Of a DNA stretch of 64,000 nt, positions 33,132-43,741 are shown piece by piece. Numbering within the stretch: the first letter of the stretch is position 1; every line of letters starts with the position of its first letter. The DNA comes from Phyllostachys edulis (lineage: Eukaryota > Streptophyta > Magnoliopsida > Poales > Poaceae): positions 74,154,976-74,218,975 of the forward strand of contig CM070553.1 of assembly GCA_036346405.1 (NCBI GenBank), in the 5' to 3' direction. Made by a program: the position numbers and the translations under genes. The notes under the pieces are model-generated. The model was not told where the DNA came from and ran no database searches. It saw nothing but the letters and a program-made list of their open reading frames with translations.

Positions 33132-34863
33132 ATTCGCGAAGTGTATTCGGATCACAAAAGCTTAAAGTACTTGTTCACACGTACTGACTGAACCTCGTGC
33201 AAAGGAGATGGTTGGAGTTGATCAAGGACTATGGTATGGGTATTCACTACCATCGGGCAAGGCTAATGTCGTTGCTTGCGCGCTTAGTCGCATAAGCGCA
33301 TTGCAATGCCTTGTTGTCCAAGGAGCTTCACCCGCTCTTCGGAAGAATTTCAGCGTCTCAACTTGAGTTTAGTTGAGCATGGTTCTCTCGCTGCCTTGGT
33401 TGTGCAACCAACCTTGGTGGATCGGATCAAGTCCGCTCAGCAGTCGGATGTTGGAGTGAGCCACATTAAGGCAAATGTCAAGAACGGAACAACCAAGTGC
33501 TTTTCTGAGGATGAGCATGGTGTTGTGAGGTTCGGGCAACGCCTTGTGGTTCCAAAGGACATGGAGTTGCGGAATTTGATCCTCCGCGAAGCCCATGATT
33601 CGCCTTTATCCATTCATCCCAGGGCCACAAAGATGTATCAAGATCTCCGCCAGAGATTTTGGTTGACCCGAATGAAGAGGGAGATCGCGAAGTTCGTTGC
33701 CGAGTGCGACGTGTGTCGTCGTGTCAAGGCCGAGCATCAGCGTCCAGCAGGACTACTTCAGCCTCTGCCAGTTCCTAAGTGGAAGTGGGATTCGATCGGA
33801 ATGGATTTCATCACCGGTCTACCCACGTCCCCGAAGAAGAATGATGCCATTTGGGTCGTCATTGATCGATTGACTAAGTTGGCACATTTCCTTCCCGTCA
33901 AGACTGACCTTCGGGTAGGTCTTTTGGCGGAACTCTATATCTTCAGATCGTGAGTTTGCACGGTGTCAAGACGATTGTGTCGGATCGTGGATCCCTTTTC
34001 ACGTCTCGTTTTTGGCATAGCTTGCAAGAGGCTATGGGCACCCGTCTTACCTTTAGCACGGCATTTCACCCTCAAACTGATGGTCAGACCGAGAGGGTCA
34101 ACCAAGTTTTGGAAGACATGCTTCGTGCTTGTGTCCTTTCATATGGGAAGCATTGGGAGAAATGCTTGCCATTCGCCGAGTTTTCTTATAACAACGATTT
34201 TCAAGGCGATCTCGGCATGGCACCTTTTGAGGCCTTGTACGGGAGAAAGTGTAGAACCCCGTTGAACTGGTCAGAGACCGGTGAAAGACCTCTCTTTGGC
34301 CCGGACTCAATCAATGAGGCCGAGCGCCAAGTCCAGCTTATTCGTGAGCGTTTGCGCACAGCTCAATCCAGGCAAAAGAGCTATGCGGATCGCCGTCGAC
34401 GTGAGTTGCGTTTTGAGCCTAATGACTTTGTTTATCTCAAAGTCTCTCCTTTGAAGGGCCATCAACGTTTCGGCGTCAAGGGCAAGTTGGCTCCTCGATA
34501 TGTCGGTCCCTACCGCGTTATCGAGAAGAAGGGAGCTGTTGCCTATAAGTTGGAGTTGCCAGCTGCACTTGAGGGGGTACATGATGTTTTCCATGTGTCC
34601 CAGCTTAAGAAGTGCCTCCGTGTTCCAACTGAGGAAGCTCTGTTGGAAACTCTCGATGTTCAGGAAGATTTGACCTATCGCGAGCACCTGCTCACAGACT
34701 CGATGAGTCTGAACGAAGGACAAGGAATAAGACCATCAAGTTCCTTAAAGTTCAGTGGTCGAACCATTCTGAAGATGAGGCTACTTGGGAAAGAGAAGAT
34801 CGTCTGCGTGCGGACTATCCATCTTTCTTTACCGAGTGAGCCAAATCTCGGGACGAGATTTTT
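33132..34863 (+). pseudogene. Element A: end of RNase H, integrase and chromodomain-like tail
   Basis: Pol of A resumes after element C with EVYSDHKSLKYLF at 33,137-33,175. Integrase occupies two long frames. 33,306-33,953 has the zinc domain (EAHDSPLSIHP, CDVCRRVKAEHQRP) and the first catalytic Asp (GMDFITGLP). 33,950-34,867 has the second Asp (VSDRG at 33,983), HPQTDGQTERVNQ, the Glu region (CLPFAEFSYNN), then the GPY module (VGPYRVIEKKGAVAYKLELP). A frame change at about 34,690 leads to a chromodomain-like tail (TIKFLKVQWSNHSEDEATWE). A small gap at about 33,945 removes a few residues. Best preserved gene of the A family here. Confidence 0.92.
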
Positions 34864-34880
34864 GTAAGGGGGGGAGATTT
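34864..34880 (+). other. Polypurine tract of element A
   Basis: GTAAGGGGGGGAGATTT immediately before TGTAACATCCC of the 3' LTR. The equivalent in element E reads TAAGGGGGGTAGG at about 43,724. Confidence 0.85.
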
Positions 34881-35459
34881 TGTAACATCCCAACTGTATA
34901 ATTAGGGCTTGTTCAAATATAATTAAGGTGTAGAAGTTAAAACTTTTTCTCACACCTTGAAAACCCCTAAGCCTTCATGTAATTCTTGTCCAAGAGTTGT
35001 GTAATCCAAAAACACAAAGCTCTTGTTGACCAAAAGTCAAATTCATTTTCCAATTGTCTAAATCTTGTGCCAAACATTTGGAAATATTTTTCCTTGGTCC
35101 TAAAGTTGTTGTGGGACCCCTCTGAAAAATATCATGAGTTATAACACTTGTTTGATAAACTTTGGAGGTAAAACAAATCCTTGAACAACCTTCATGAATT
35201 TCCTGAGAAAAATGCATGGCATAATAACCTCGGGAAATTTTATGCAAGGTTAATCTCATTGTCAGCAAGCTCCAGTTAAAATTTCATCAAATTTGGAGTT
35301 CATTTGCTATCTCAAATAATTCTGCTAAGTTTCAGCTGTTAAAAACTAAATTTAAAAGCCTACACTGTTCCTTGGGCTAGCCATTTGTGCAAAGTCGGGT
35401 CCAATTTCAACCGTGTCTGCACCCCAAACAGACCTCCTCTCCACCTTGATCAGTCGCAG

Positions 35460-36260
35460 CCTGTTGGATTTACATCCAACCGCCACGACCTCCTCCATGA
35501 TCAACACCGCAAAGACCTCCTCGCCTCATCGGTCATAACCGTTGGATCAAAGATCCATGGTCATGACCTCCCCTATGTGTTAAATCCCAAAAACCTCCAC
35601 GGCCGTTAAACCACTTGACATCCCACCTTGTTGAGGTCGTAGCCCTTGGATCCAAGATCCATGGCCATGACCTCCCTCACCGTTAAACTAAGCAAACCTC
35701 CCATTTAAACGAGGTCGAGCCGTTGGATCAGATCCAACAATGGCCCACGACCCTCCTGCGATATCAAGCGCACAAGACCTCCCCTATCTCGTGTTGTGCA
35801 CCGTTGATTAAAAATCCACGGTCACGACCTCCTCCTTTCCTCGCGCATCAGATCTCCTCACAAGACGTGAGGTCGTGTTCTTAGATCTAAATCTAAAGGC
35901 CATGACCTCCCTTGTGTGTTGTGCAAGCTCAAGACCTCCTCGCAGACTTCACGCAAAGCCTCGAGACCTCCCTTTGGTTGTGTGTCCTGGATTTAAATCC
36001 TAAGGCCATGACCTCCCCCTCATGCTCTTAAGTTCATGTGCGGTTAAGACCTCACAGGAGGTCCGCACCATTGGATGGAGATCCAACGCCTTGGACCTCC
36101 TAATCCCATTTTCCCACGTGCGCTTACACATTAAGGAAATCGGAGGGCCACGACCTCCCCATCCTTGATCGTGTGGCTGGGACCTCCTCCCACCATTTGG
36201 GCGAACGGTTCAAAACCACATCGGAGGGCCGGGACCTCCCGTGGCTTATCCGGCCGGTCA
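35460..36260. repeat. Array of about 80-bp hairpin units in the A 3' LTR
   Basis: Same motif as in LTR D, opposite strand. Arms CGTTGGATC/GATCCAACG-like and GAGGTCGTGG/CCACGACCTC-like, with unit ends (CA(C/T)GACCTCC) near 35,481, 35,561, 35,664, 35,744, 35,822, 35,901, 36,007 and 36,148, mostly 75-105 bp apart. A looser set of units lies at 36,715-36,925 in the transcribed leader. Confidence 0.78.
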
Positions 36261-36361
36261 ACATGACCTCCCTGTTCTTCTCCTTCCTTGGTCACGCATG
36301 CGTGGCCTCGAGCAAGTGAATTAATGCCCAGCCTGTCCATTGTGTACCTTATAACAACTCT

Positions 36362-36389
36362 TTGCTGACCCGCATTAAATGCAGGTCAG
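36362..36389. promoter_or_regulatory. Conserved palindrome upstream of the A LTR promoter
   Basis: GCTGACCCGCATTAAATGCAGGTCAGC is an inverted repeat about 150 bases before the TATA box. The same palindrome occurs in LTR D at about 6800-6827. A second inverted pair (GGGCTAAGCTCACC / AGCTTAACCCC) follows at about 36,468-36,495. Conservation of symmetry suggests protein-binding sites; function is inferred. Confidence 0.45.
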
Positions 36390-36519
36390 CCTTCCGCCCT
36401 TCCTGTCCACACAGACCTGTCACCATGTCAGCCTCGTGTCTTGTCCAAACCCTAGACCGAGCCATGGGCTAAGCTCACCATGAGCTTAACCCCAGCTCGT
36501 GTGCCTGCTTCTCCCAAAG

Positions 36520-36526
36520 TATAAAA
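36520..36526 (+). promoter_or_regulatory. TATA box of the A 3' LTR
   Basis: AGTATAAAACCCCC, 1.64 kb into the LTR, at the position equivalent to the TATAAAG of LTR D. Confidence 0.6.
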
Positions 36527-39232
36527 CCCCCATTGGGTTCCTCCCTTAGCTTCTTTGGCACACTTCTAAGCTCTAAGCTTGCACCGTGTCATTTGAGCTT
36601 TCCTTTCCTCAGCTCTCTTGGCCGCCATTGTTGAGAAGCTTGAAGCTCCTCGGTGGACAAGGGTCCCTGGAGTTTTTCCTCCTTTTCTCCTTGCTTCCAT
36701 TTGTGCCCTACCCTCATATGGTTCTCCCTCGGACGATCTGAACCATCGAGGACCTCCCTTGGAACATCTGGACCGTCCAGGACCTCCCCTGTGAGGTCTT
36801 GACGATGTAGATCTTCCTCGGGGAGATCTTGATAGTTTAGATCTTCCTTTGGAAGATCTCAACCGTTGAGGACCTCCCCCGTGTGATCTGAGCCGTTAGA
36901 TCTAAGATCTGTGGCTCACGTCCTCCCTTGTATTTCTGGTTTTAGAAATTCCAGTGAACTCTTAAGTGTAAACTGAAATAAGGTATAACTTTAGAATTTC
37001 ATACCTTTGTTGTTTTAAATCCAAATGAGGTCATTCAAGTTGTGTTTGCTCTGTCTTGAACTTGACTTTAATCCAAAAATGATTGTAAGTTGAGTTCAGC
37101 TTCAGAGCACAGTTTTGCCATTAGATTTTAAAACTCACTTTAAATATACACTCAAATTAATGCTTAACTTGTAAAATACATAACTAATGCTCTGTAGATT
37201 ATTTTTGGGTGAAACCAACTTTGTGGGTTTCCTCTATTAGTGAACTCACTGTGAAAATTGGTTTTGAGCATGTTGCTGTTAGGAAAATGAGGACTTGTGC
37301 ATTATAATTTTGTTCAAGTTCTTGTTTTTGAAAATTTGTAGAGAGTGCATAATAGCTCCAAATGAGGTGAACTCAATTGTGTTATTCATCTCATGAGGTG
37401 CTGGTTTCATAGTAAAAATCTCAGTGTCACCACTTTTCTAGAAAATGTTGCCTCATAATTAAATTAGTGAATAGTGCAGTTTGGTATTAATAGGCTGAGC
37501 AGAATTGATTTCATCATATCTTTTGCATTAAGGATCCAAATCAATTGGTTCTTGTTGCTAAATTCATGATAAATCATTGTCTTGCTGCTGTGAAATTTTC
37601 ATAGCATTCGGAGAAGTTTCTCTGTTGCGTCTTTTGGTTTTTCGTCGTTCTTATCGGTTCTTTCTCGCCTTTCCGTTAGGTTTCGACATTTGTGGTGATC
37701 CCGAGAGTGACCCTCTGCCACAACTTGGCCAGCAACATCAAGGCAAGCAGTTTGATCATTTCCATCATTGTCCCATTACTTTAAAGCTTAATATATTGTT
37801 TTACTTCTATGTATGCATGCTACTTTGTGTTAAACGTCGCTAGTAATCCTATAGTTGCATAATCTGTAGGAATTGTTTATTCCCTACTACCATGAGCCTA
37901 GGTTATTTGCTGTGGTTTGAGCTCGTTGGATGAGCTCTTATCACTTAGTAGTTTCGATTTAAATTGCTTAGGCATGCTTAGTTATCGGTAGAAATGGGCG
38001 ATCATCGACTTAGTCGATGGTCTTGATCACTCAAAACTGATTTTTACCCCTATATGTCCAGCACTTGTGCTTTGATTAATTTGTAAAATCAAAAACTGAA
38101 AATAAAAGGATTGATTTAGACTTGGGCATATTGGATGGATGGTGCGGTTTTGGAATGTGGTGGTATGCCCGGGTCCCTAAGGACCAGTACTTGGGTCACT
38201 AAGGCAAGCGCTTTTGCGTGCTAACCACACGAGGGGATATGGGACCTCTCTTGGCTAAGTACTTTGGGAGGTGTTGATTATGAGCTGGTCGGTGGGTATG
38301 TTTTAACAAAATGTGTGTGTGTGGTGTTGGGAGGAGCATTAGCGACCGGTTAGGCTGCCTAATGTGTCCTTATCCCGTTGGGTTGCGGCTCAGAATCAGC
38401 ATCATCCATTGGAAATGTCTCAGAGGACTTAGCCGTGCGGCATACCAAAGGTAGTGTGCTTAAAGGAAAGGCGGTCGACGTGTGGGTACATTGGTACACC
38501 CGCAGGTTAAAACTATTCAATAGCCTCGCCCTAGGTTATGGACATGCTTGGTAAGGTCGTTCAAGAACTAGACTACAACCTTTAATTAAAACTTGACATG
38601 GTTGGTATGAACGGGAGTTCATGCTATTGTTGTGGTGACTTGGGTTAGTCACTTCGTGTTGTTATTGTTGTTGTTACTATGTTACTACCTCGTTGTTATT
38701 TCAACAATTAAAATGCTTTGCCAAATTGCCTTCAATCTATTATGTTATTGCAAATGAAACTTGCTTTATGCTAAAATGAGTCCAAAGCCTCATCCACTTA
38801 AATAAAGCTTGCATGTAGCTATTTATAGTTCTGTTATCTCACACGTAAGTCTTGCGGAGTACTTTATGTACTCATCGCGTGGTTGTGGCATTTTGTGGCT
38901 TTTGTTGCGGAGGAAGAAGGGAGCTCCTAGAGCCTCTCTTTTGTGCTACGTGTTGCGACTTCTTCGACGACTAGCTTGGCGGTCGGTGGCCGATGCCTAG
39001 GGGTTAAGGCACACCGATTGGCTTTGTGTTATAGCCATCTTTATGGCACTTTTGCTTCATTGTTATCTTGTAGTTCTTGTTGTTATTTGGCCGTAGGCCC
39101 TCTTTTGTAATAACCTATTCCTTATTAATATTAACTTCGGTTTGTTGCTTATGTACTATGTGTTGTATGGAATTGATACATTCTTTTGTTGTGAGGTATG
39201 TATCTTGCATTGCAGGGAGTATACATCTCTAG

Positions 39233-39477
39233 AGCACCTGGATTTATTACGTTGATAATACTAGTCATCCAATTGATGACTAAGTATTATCAACCAAATA
39301 AATCCGGTGTACTTGCATTAGTAGAGATGTATACTTCCTGTTTATGCAAGATACATACTCACAACAAAAGAATGTATCAATTCCAGACAACACATAGTAC
39401 AAGCGACAAACCAGAAGTTAACATTAATAAGGAAAAGCTGTTACAAAAGAGAGGCCCTTAGGCCAAATAGCAATAAT
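39233..39477 (-). repeat. Inverted fragment of the same LTR end
   Basis: Reads as the reverse complement of the terminal 250 bases of the A/E LTR: GCACCTGGATTTATTA, the ATAATACT/AGTATTAT inverted repeat, then AGAGATGTATAC, then GAATGTATCAATTCC and TTAGGCCAAATAGCAA. It forms a fold-back with the truncated LTR to its left. Confidence 0.75.
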
Positions 39478-40613
39478 TCTATTTTGCGTGCTAACCACAC
39501 GAGGGGGATATGGGACCTCTCTTGACTAAGTACTTTGGGAGGTGTTAATTATGAGCTGGTCGGTTGGTATGTTTTACAAGAAAATGTGTGTGTGTGGTGT
39601 GGGAGGGAGCATTAGCAGACCGGCTAGGCTGTCTAATGTGTCCTTATCCCCGTGGGTTGCGGCTCTTAATTAGCATCGTCCATTGGAAATGTCTCGTAGG
39701 ACTTAGCCGTGCCGGCATACCAAAGGAAGTGTGCTAAATCATGTGGCGAAAAGGCGGTCTGACGTGTGGGTACATTGGTACACCCCTGCAGGGTTAAAAC
39801 TATTCGAATAGCCTCGTCCTAGGTTATGGACACGCTCGGAAATGCCCCGTAAGAACTAGTCTCAACCATTTAATTAAAACTTGATGGGTTGGTATGAATG
39901 GATGTTCATGCTATTGTTGTGGTGACTTGGGTTAGTCACTTCCAGGTTGATCTTGTTGTTGTTACTATGTTACTATCTCGTTGTTATTTCAACAATTAAA
40001 ATGCTTTGCCAAATTGCCTTCAATCTATTATGTTATTGCAAATGAAACTTGCTTTATGCTAAAATGAGTCCAAAGCCTCATCCACTTAAATAAAGCTTGC
40101 ATGTAGCTATTTATAGTTCTGTTATCTCACACGTAAGTCTTGCGGAGTACTTTATGTACTCATCTGCCCGTGGTTGTGGCATTTTTTGTGGCTTTTGTTG
40201 CAGAGGAAGAAGGTGAGCTCCAAGAGCCTCACTTTTGTGCCATGTGTTGCAGCTTCTTCGACGACTAGCTTGGCGGTCCGGTCAGATGCCTTGGGGTTAA
40301 GGCACACTGATTGGCTTTGTGTTATAGCCATCTTTATGGCACTTTTGCTTCCGCTGTGTATTCTTAGTAGTGCTCGTTGTTATTTGGCCAGAAGGCCCCT
40401 CTTTTGTAATAACCTATTCCTTATTAGTATTAACTTCCGGTTTGTTGCTTATGTACTATGTGTTGTATGGAATTGATACATTCTTTTGTTGTGAGGTATG
40501 TATACTGCATTCTGGGGAGTATACATCTCTCGAGACTGGGTTTATTTGGTTGATAATACTAGGGTCAATTGGATGACTAAGTATTATGAGCTTAATAAAT
40601 CCGGGTGCTCACA
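39478..40613 (+). repeat. Partial LTR serving as 5' LTR of element E
   Basis: Starts abruptly inside the LTR (TTTTGCGTGCTAACCACACG) and runs to the full end GTGCTCACA at 40,613. It duplicates the content of 38,210-39,230 and closely matches 47,590-48,718. U3 and promoter are missing. A 100-codon open frame at 40,174-40,476 recurs at 48,282-48,584 only because the LTR is repeated. Confidence 0.85.
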
Positions 40614-40618
40614 AAAGT

Positions 40619-40631
40619 TGGTATCAGAGCC
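40619..40631 (+). other. Primer binding site of element E
   Basis: TGGTATCAGAGCC, the complete initiator tRNA-Met type site. Confidence 0.92.
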
Positions 40632-41456
40632 ATCCTGACCGTAGTAACCCAAGCTTGGTCGTTATTAGGATATTTTGGAAAACCTATTTTCACAATATCA
40701 AATGGTTTATGAAAGCTTAAGTAAAGTCTCTTCTTTTACTCCTTACCTATCTTAGTGTTCTTCTCTCATCTTGTTCTAATTGAGTTTTAAAAGTTGTTTT
40801 CCTTTCCTCCTCTCAAAAGATAGACCCAATTAAACGATAACACTGGTTTTTGGGAGAACCAATGAGATTGGCAAATTGAAGTGTGAGCTGCCCACTACAA
40901 GGTTTTGAAGTTCTGGAGTCGGTGATTCGACGAGGAGCTTGGATGCGAAATCTGGACAGCAAGCATCAAATTTCCGGACAGCAGTCTCAAAGGTTTCTAA
41001 TTAGGATAGATAATGAGAGGATAATTCAACTAAAACTTGTGGGAATAAAAGGGTAAGATATGATATTAGTTGGCTAAGTATCTAACACCCTTTAGATGGT
41101 ATTATTCTGCTCTTTAAATGTGATTAAAATTCGAGTTGCGTTCCGATTTTTGTCTTCTCAACCGATTACTCGTTCATTCAATACGAGTTAGTTGTGTCGG
41201 GAAGTTGATCTTTTGATCTTGTGTTTTCCCTTGCTGTTTTTGGTTTCTTCTTTATTATGCTTTCTATAACTTCTTTCATTCTGCATGTTTCATTTAGTTT
41301 ACATTTATTATCATCCAATCTATTATTAACTCTGTACTGTCTATTTTGTTAGCTTTGGTTAGGGTGATGTTTCATTCCCTAGTCGTTGGCGTTCCTTTCG
41401 CTTTCTTTAAGCCTCTAGTCTTGGGTTCGTGCTACCCAATCTCTTCAGTAGCTAGA
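40632..41456 (+). other. Leader of element E
   Basis: AT-rich, homologous to 107-852 of element A, with a T-rich stretch (41,220-41,340) absent from A. No coding sequence. Confidence 0.55.
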
Positions 41457-42145
41457 TGTCTAGACAGATCGGTGGTGGGCTAGGTGCGCATTTGGCCGAA
41501 TAAAGATCTCCTGGCTCCCCTTTGTCTAGACACGACCCGAAGCGCCTCCGCTCTGGCAAATGTTATGAATCTTGGTCCCTCTACCCTTAGGGGCGGCGAG
41601 TTCTTCCTATCTGCTATCGCTATGGTGAGGAAGGACACTACAATGACCGATGTACTTACCTTGTCCAAACTGCGACAAAAACCACCTACCCAGAAATTGT
41701 CCGACTGCCTCCGTCACCTATTTCTTCTACAACCTCAAGGGCCATTATGCGAATAATTGTCCTAAGAAAATTGCAGCAATCCTTCGTCCTCCGCAGGCGT
41801 GTGTCAACCAAGTCTTGGCGCGGCGTCTCAAAGAAGGTGGCCTCCACAATGTAGCCGAGGTCACGTGCTTCTATTGTGACAAAAAAAAAGCACTACGCCA
41901 ACAATTGCCTTGTGAAGCATCAAGATCAGAAGGTTGCTCATGGTCAAGTCAACTCCACCTCCGCCAAGGAAGCACAGGAGGCGCCTGACGTCATGTTGGG
42001 TACGCTTCTTGTCAGCTTTCATCCTGCTTCTGTTTTGTTCAAATTCAGGAGCATCTCAGTCTTTTGCTGCTGTTGGTGGTCTCCTTTTCGCTCCTTTGAT
42101 TGGTTTCGTTGCTCATTCACTCTCCCGGTTTGGAGTTGAGAGCTG
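41457..42145 (+). pseudogene. gag end and protease start of element E
   Basis: Possible start ATG 41,457 (MSRQIGGG). Most of the gag core is missing. What remains is rich in zinc-knuckle pieces: CPNCDKNHLPRNC at about 41,662, FYNLKGHYANNCPKK at about 41,726-41,770 and VTCFYCDKKK at about 41,861, three where element A shows one. Protease follows at 42,030; its active site reads Asn-Ser-Gly (AAT at 42,042-42,044) where A has Asp-Ser-Gly, so the catalytic Asp is lost. Frames change several times. Confidence 0.72.
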
Positions 42146-42604
42146 AATCCGAGTGTTAGAATGTCCCTGTTGAGATCGAGGAAGTGGAATCCATGCCAAA
42201 AATCACCTCTAAACCTGTGCAAACCATTGAAATGGATTGGTTGTCTCCGCATATGGGATAAATCGATTGCACTAGGAAGCTTATCTACCTCACAAGACCC
42301 TTCGGTGAGCAGGTTCGCTGTTCGCCGAGCTGCAAGGTCCACATCTTTTCACTCTTAAAGCAAAGCCGGCTCTGGATATTCGTGAAGTTCCAGCAGTGTG
42401 TGACTTCGTCGATATCTTTCCCGAAGATCTTCCGGGGATGCCTCTCGTTCGAGAACTCGAGTGCGTCATCAAGTTGGTACCTGGTACCGCCCCGATTTCA
42501 AAAGATCTACTAGTCCACATCGAACCCTAAGAAAATAACGATGTCATCTGGGTTGTCATCAACTGTGTGACGAAAGTGGCACCATTCCTTCCCTATACAT
42601 CTAA
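42146..42604 (+). pseudogene. Element E: protease end fused to integrase fragment (RT and RNase H deleted)
   Basis: 42,220-42,300 keeps the block EMDWLSPHMG of the protease. 42,340-42,500 is the linker to RT as in A (2330-2480). At about 42,525 the sequence jumps straight to a piece equivalent to 33,826-33,900 of A (NNDVIWVVI, TKVAPFLPY), so the whole RT, RNase H and the N-terminal zinc domain of integrase are gone. Confidence 0.72.
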
Positions 42605-42957
42605 GGGCATCACATAACTGTTATTTCCTCCAACTCCATGGCCTAAATGGCCATAGTCCCTTTTTGAACCTTGCTACGGAGGGATGACTCCGTGTAGCTA
42701 GTTAGCATGGCTAAGATTTCATTCGTTAGTGGAGTAACCAGACAAATTGCTCCACCAACTAAGAACGGCCATAGTCCCTCTAAGATAGCTAGCTGCGGAG
42801 GGATGACTCTGCATAGCTAAGTTAGCAGGCTGAGATTTCGTTGTTAGTGGAATTAACCAGACAAATCACTCTGGAATTAACCAGACAAATCGCTCCACCA
42901 ACTAACAACGGCCATGCACCACCAATCAGACAAAAAGCTCTTAGTCTGTCAAAAATT
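42605..42957. repeat. Insertion with two about 125-bp tandem units inside E integrase
   Basis: Unit 1 starts GGCCATAGTCCC at about 42,649, unit 2 GGCCATAGTCCC at about 42,769. Both contain CGGAGGGATGACTC, TAGCTA, GAGATTTCG/AAGATTTCA, AACCAGACAAAT and GCTCCACCAACTAA. Unit 2 also has an internal copy of GGAATTAACCAGACAAAT. The origin is not recognised; no open frame. Confidence 0.6.
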
Positions 42958-43365
42958 ACCTTCGTGTAGATGTTCTAACGGATCTCTACATATCCCGCAT
43001 CGTAAGTTTGCATGGTGTGTCGGAAACGGTCGTTTCAGATCGTGCTTCTCTGCTCCCTTCTCGATTTTAGCATAGTTTACAAGAAGCTATGGGAATTCGT
43101 CTTTTCTTTCAGATCAGCTTACTATCCTCAAACTGATGGTCAGACCGAAAGGGCCATCAACGTTTCGTCGTTATGGGTAAGTTAGCTCCTCGATATGCGG
43201 ATCCTTACCGCATCATCGAAAAGAAAGGGGCTGTCACCTATAAGTTGAAATTACCTGCTGCACTTGAAGGGATACATGATGTGTTCCATGCGTCCCCGTT
43301 CAAAGAAGTGCCTCCGTGTTCCAGCAGAGGAAGCTCCGTTGGAAACTCTTGTTGTGCAAGAAGTT
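42958..43365 (+). pseudogene. Integrase fragments of element E
   Basis: Equivalent to A 33,930-34,100 (core with second Asp block, frameshifted), followed by a jump at about 43,152 from the TDGQTER block to the segment equal to A 34,455 (INVSSLWVS in one frame). Frame 43,173-43,330 reads GKLAPRYADPYRIIEKKGAV and VFHASPFK. About 350 bases of the core with the catalytic Glu are missing. Confidence 0.78.
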
Positions 43366-43580
43366 GGGTTAGAATCGTGACCTAACGAGAAGCAATGCAA
43401 TAAAACAAATCAAATAAGATCCGGCTCGTCAAGAAACAAGCTGGGAACAATATGTAACTAAATAAAGTGTTGGTTAGACTGAACAGAGTTTGAGAATTAG
43501 ATCCAAGTACCACAAAAATATTATAAATGGGTAAAGAATCGTAAAGGAGGGTTCGCATCTTTGAAGAAGCTAAACGTAGT
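43366..43580. other. Foreign 0.2-kb insert in E integrase
   Basis: AT-rich sequence with no counterpart in element A between the integrase module and the chromodomain-like tail. No terminal repeats seen. Confidence 0.4.
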
Positions 43581-43741
43581 TCAAGGAATCGCGTCCTCAA
43601 GATCCTAAAAGTTTAGTGGTCAAATCATTCTGTGGATGAAGTTACTTGGAAACGGATAAACCGTCTGCGTGCGGACTACCCCTCCTTCTTCCCCGAGCCA
43701 GCCAAATCTCGGGACAAGATTTCTGTAAGGGGGGTAGGTTT
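43581..43741 (+). pseudogene. Chromodomain-like tail remnant and polypurine tract of element E
   Basis: Matches A 34,730-34,880 (AAAGTTTAGTGGTC, CGTCTGCGTGCGGACTA, CTCGGGACAAGATTT) and ends in TAAGGGGGGTAGG before the 3' LTR. Confidence 0.75.

Larger units (their letters stand above)
34881..39232 (+). repeat. 3' LTR of element A, truncated on the right
   Basis: Starts TGTAACATCCC after the polypurine tract and is collinear with the reverse complement of solo LTR D. It carries the hairpin array (35,460-36,260 and 36,715-36,925), a TATA box (36,520), an AT-rich U5 and the CTATTCAATAG block (38,480-38,560). It breaks off in the terminal region at about 39,232 (TACATCTCTAGAG), where an inverted piece of the same LTR end begins. 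Confidence 0.9.

Noticed and set aside
37577..37843. 88-codon frame in the A LTR
   Set aside because: LTR U5 sequence; the frame is not kept in solo LTR D.
40174..40476. 100-codon hydrophobic frame, present again at 48,282-48,584
   Set aside because: Identity is explained by the LTR repeat; the third copy near 38,880 is broken by shifts, so there is no sign of selection on a protein.
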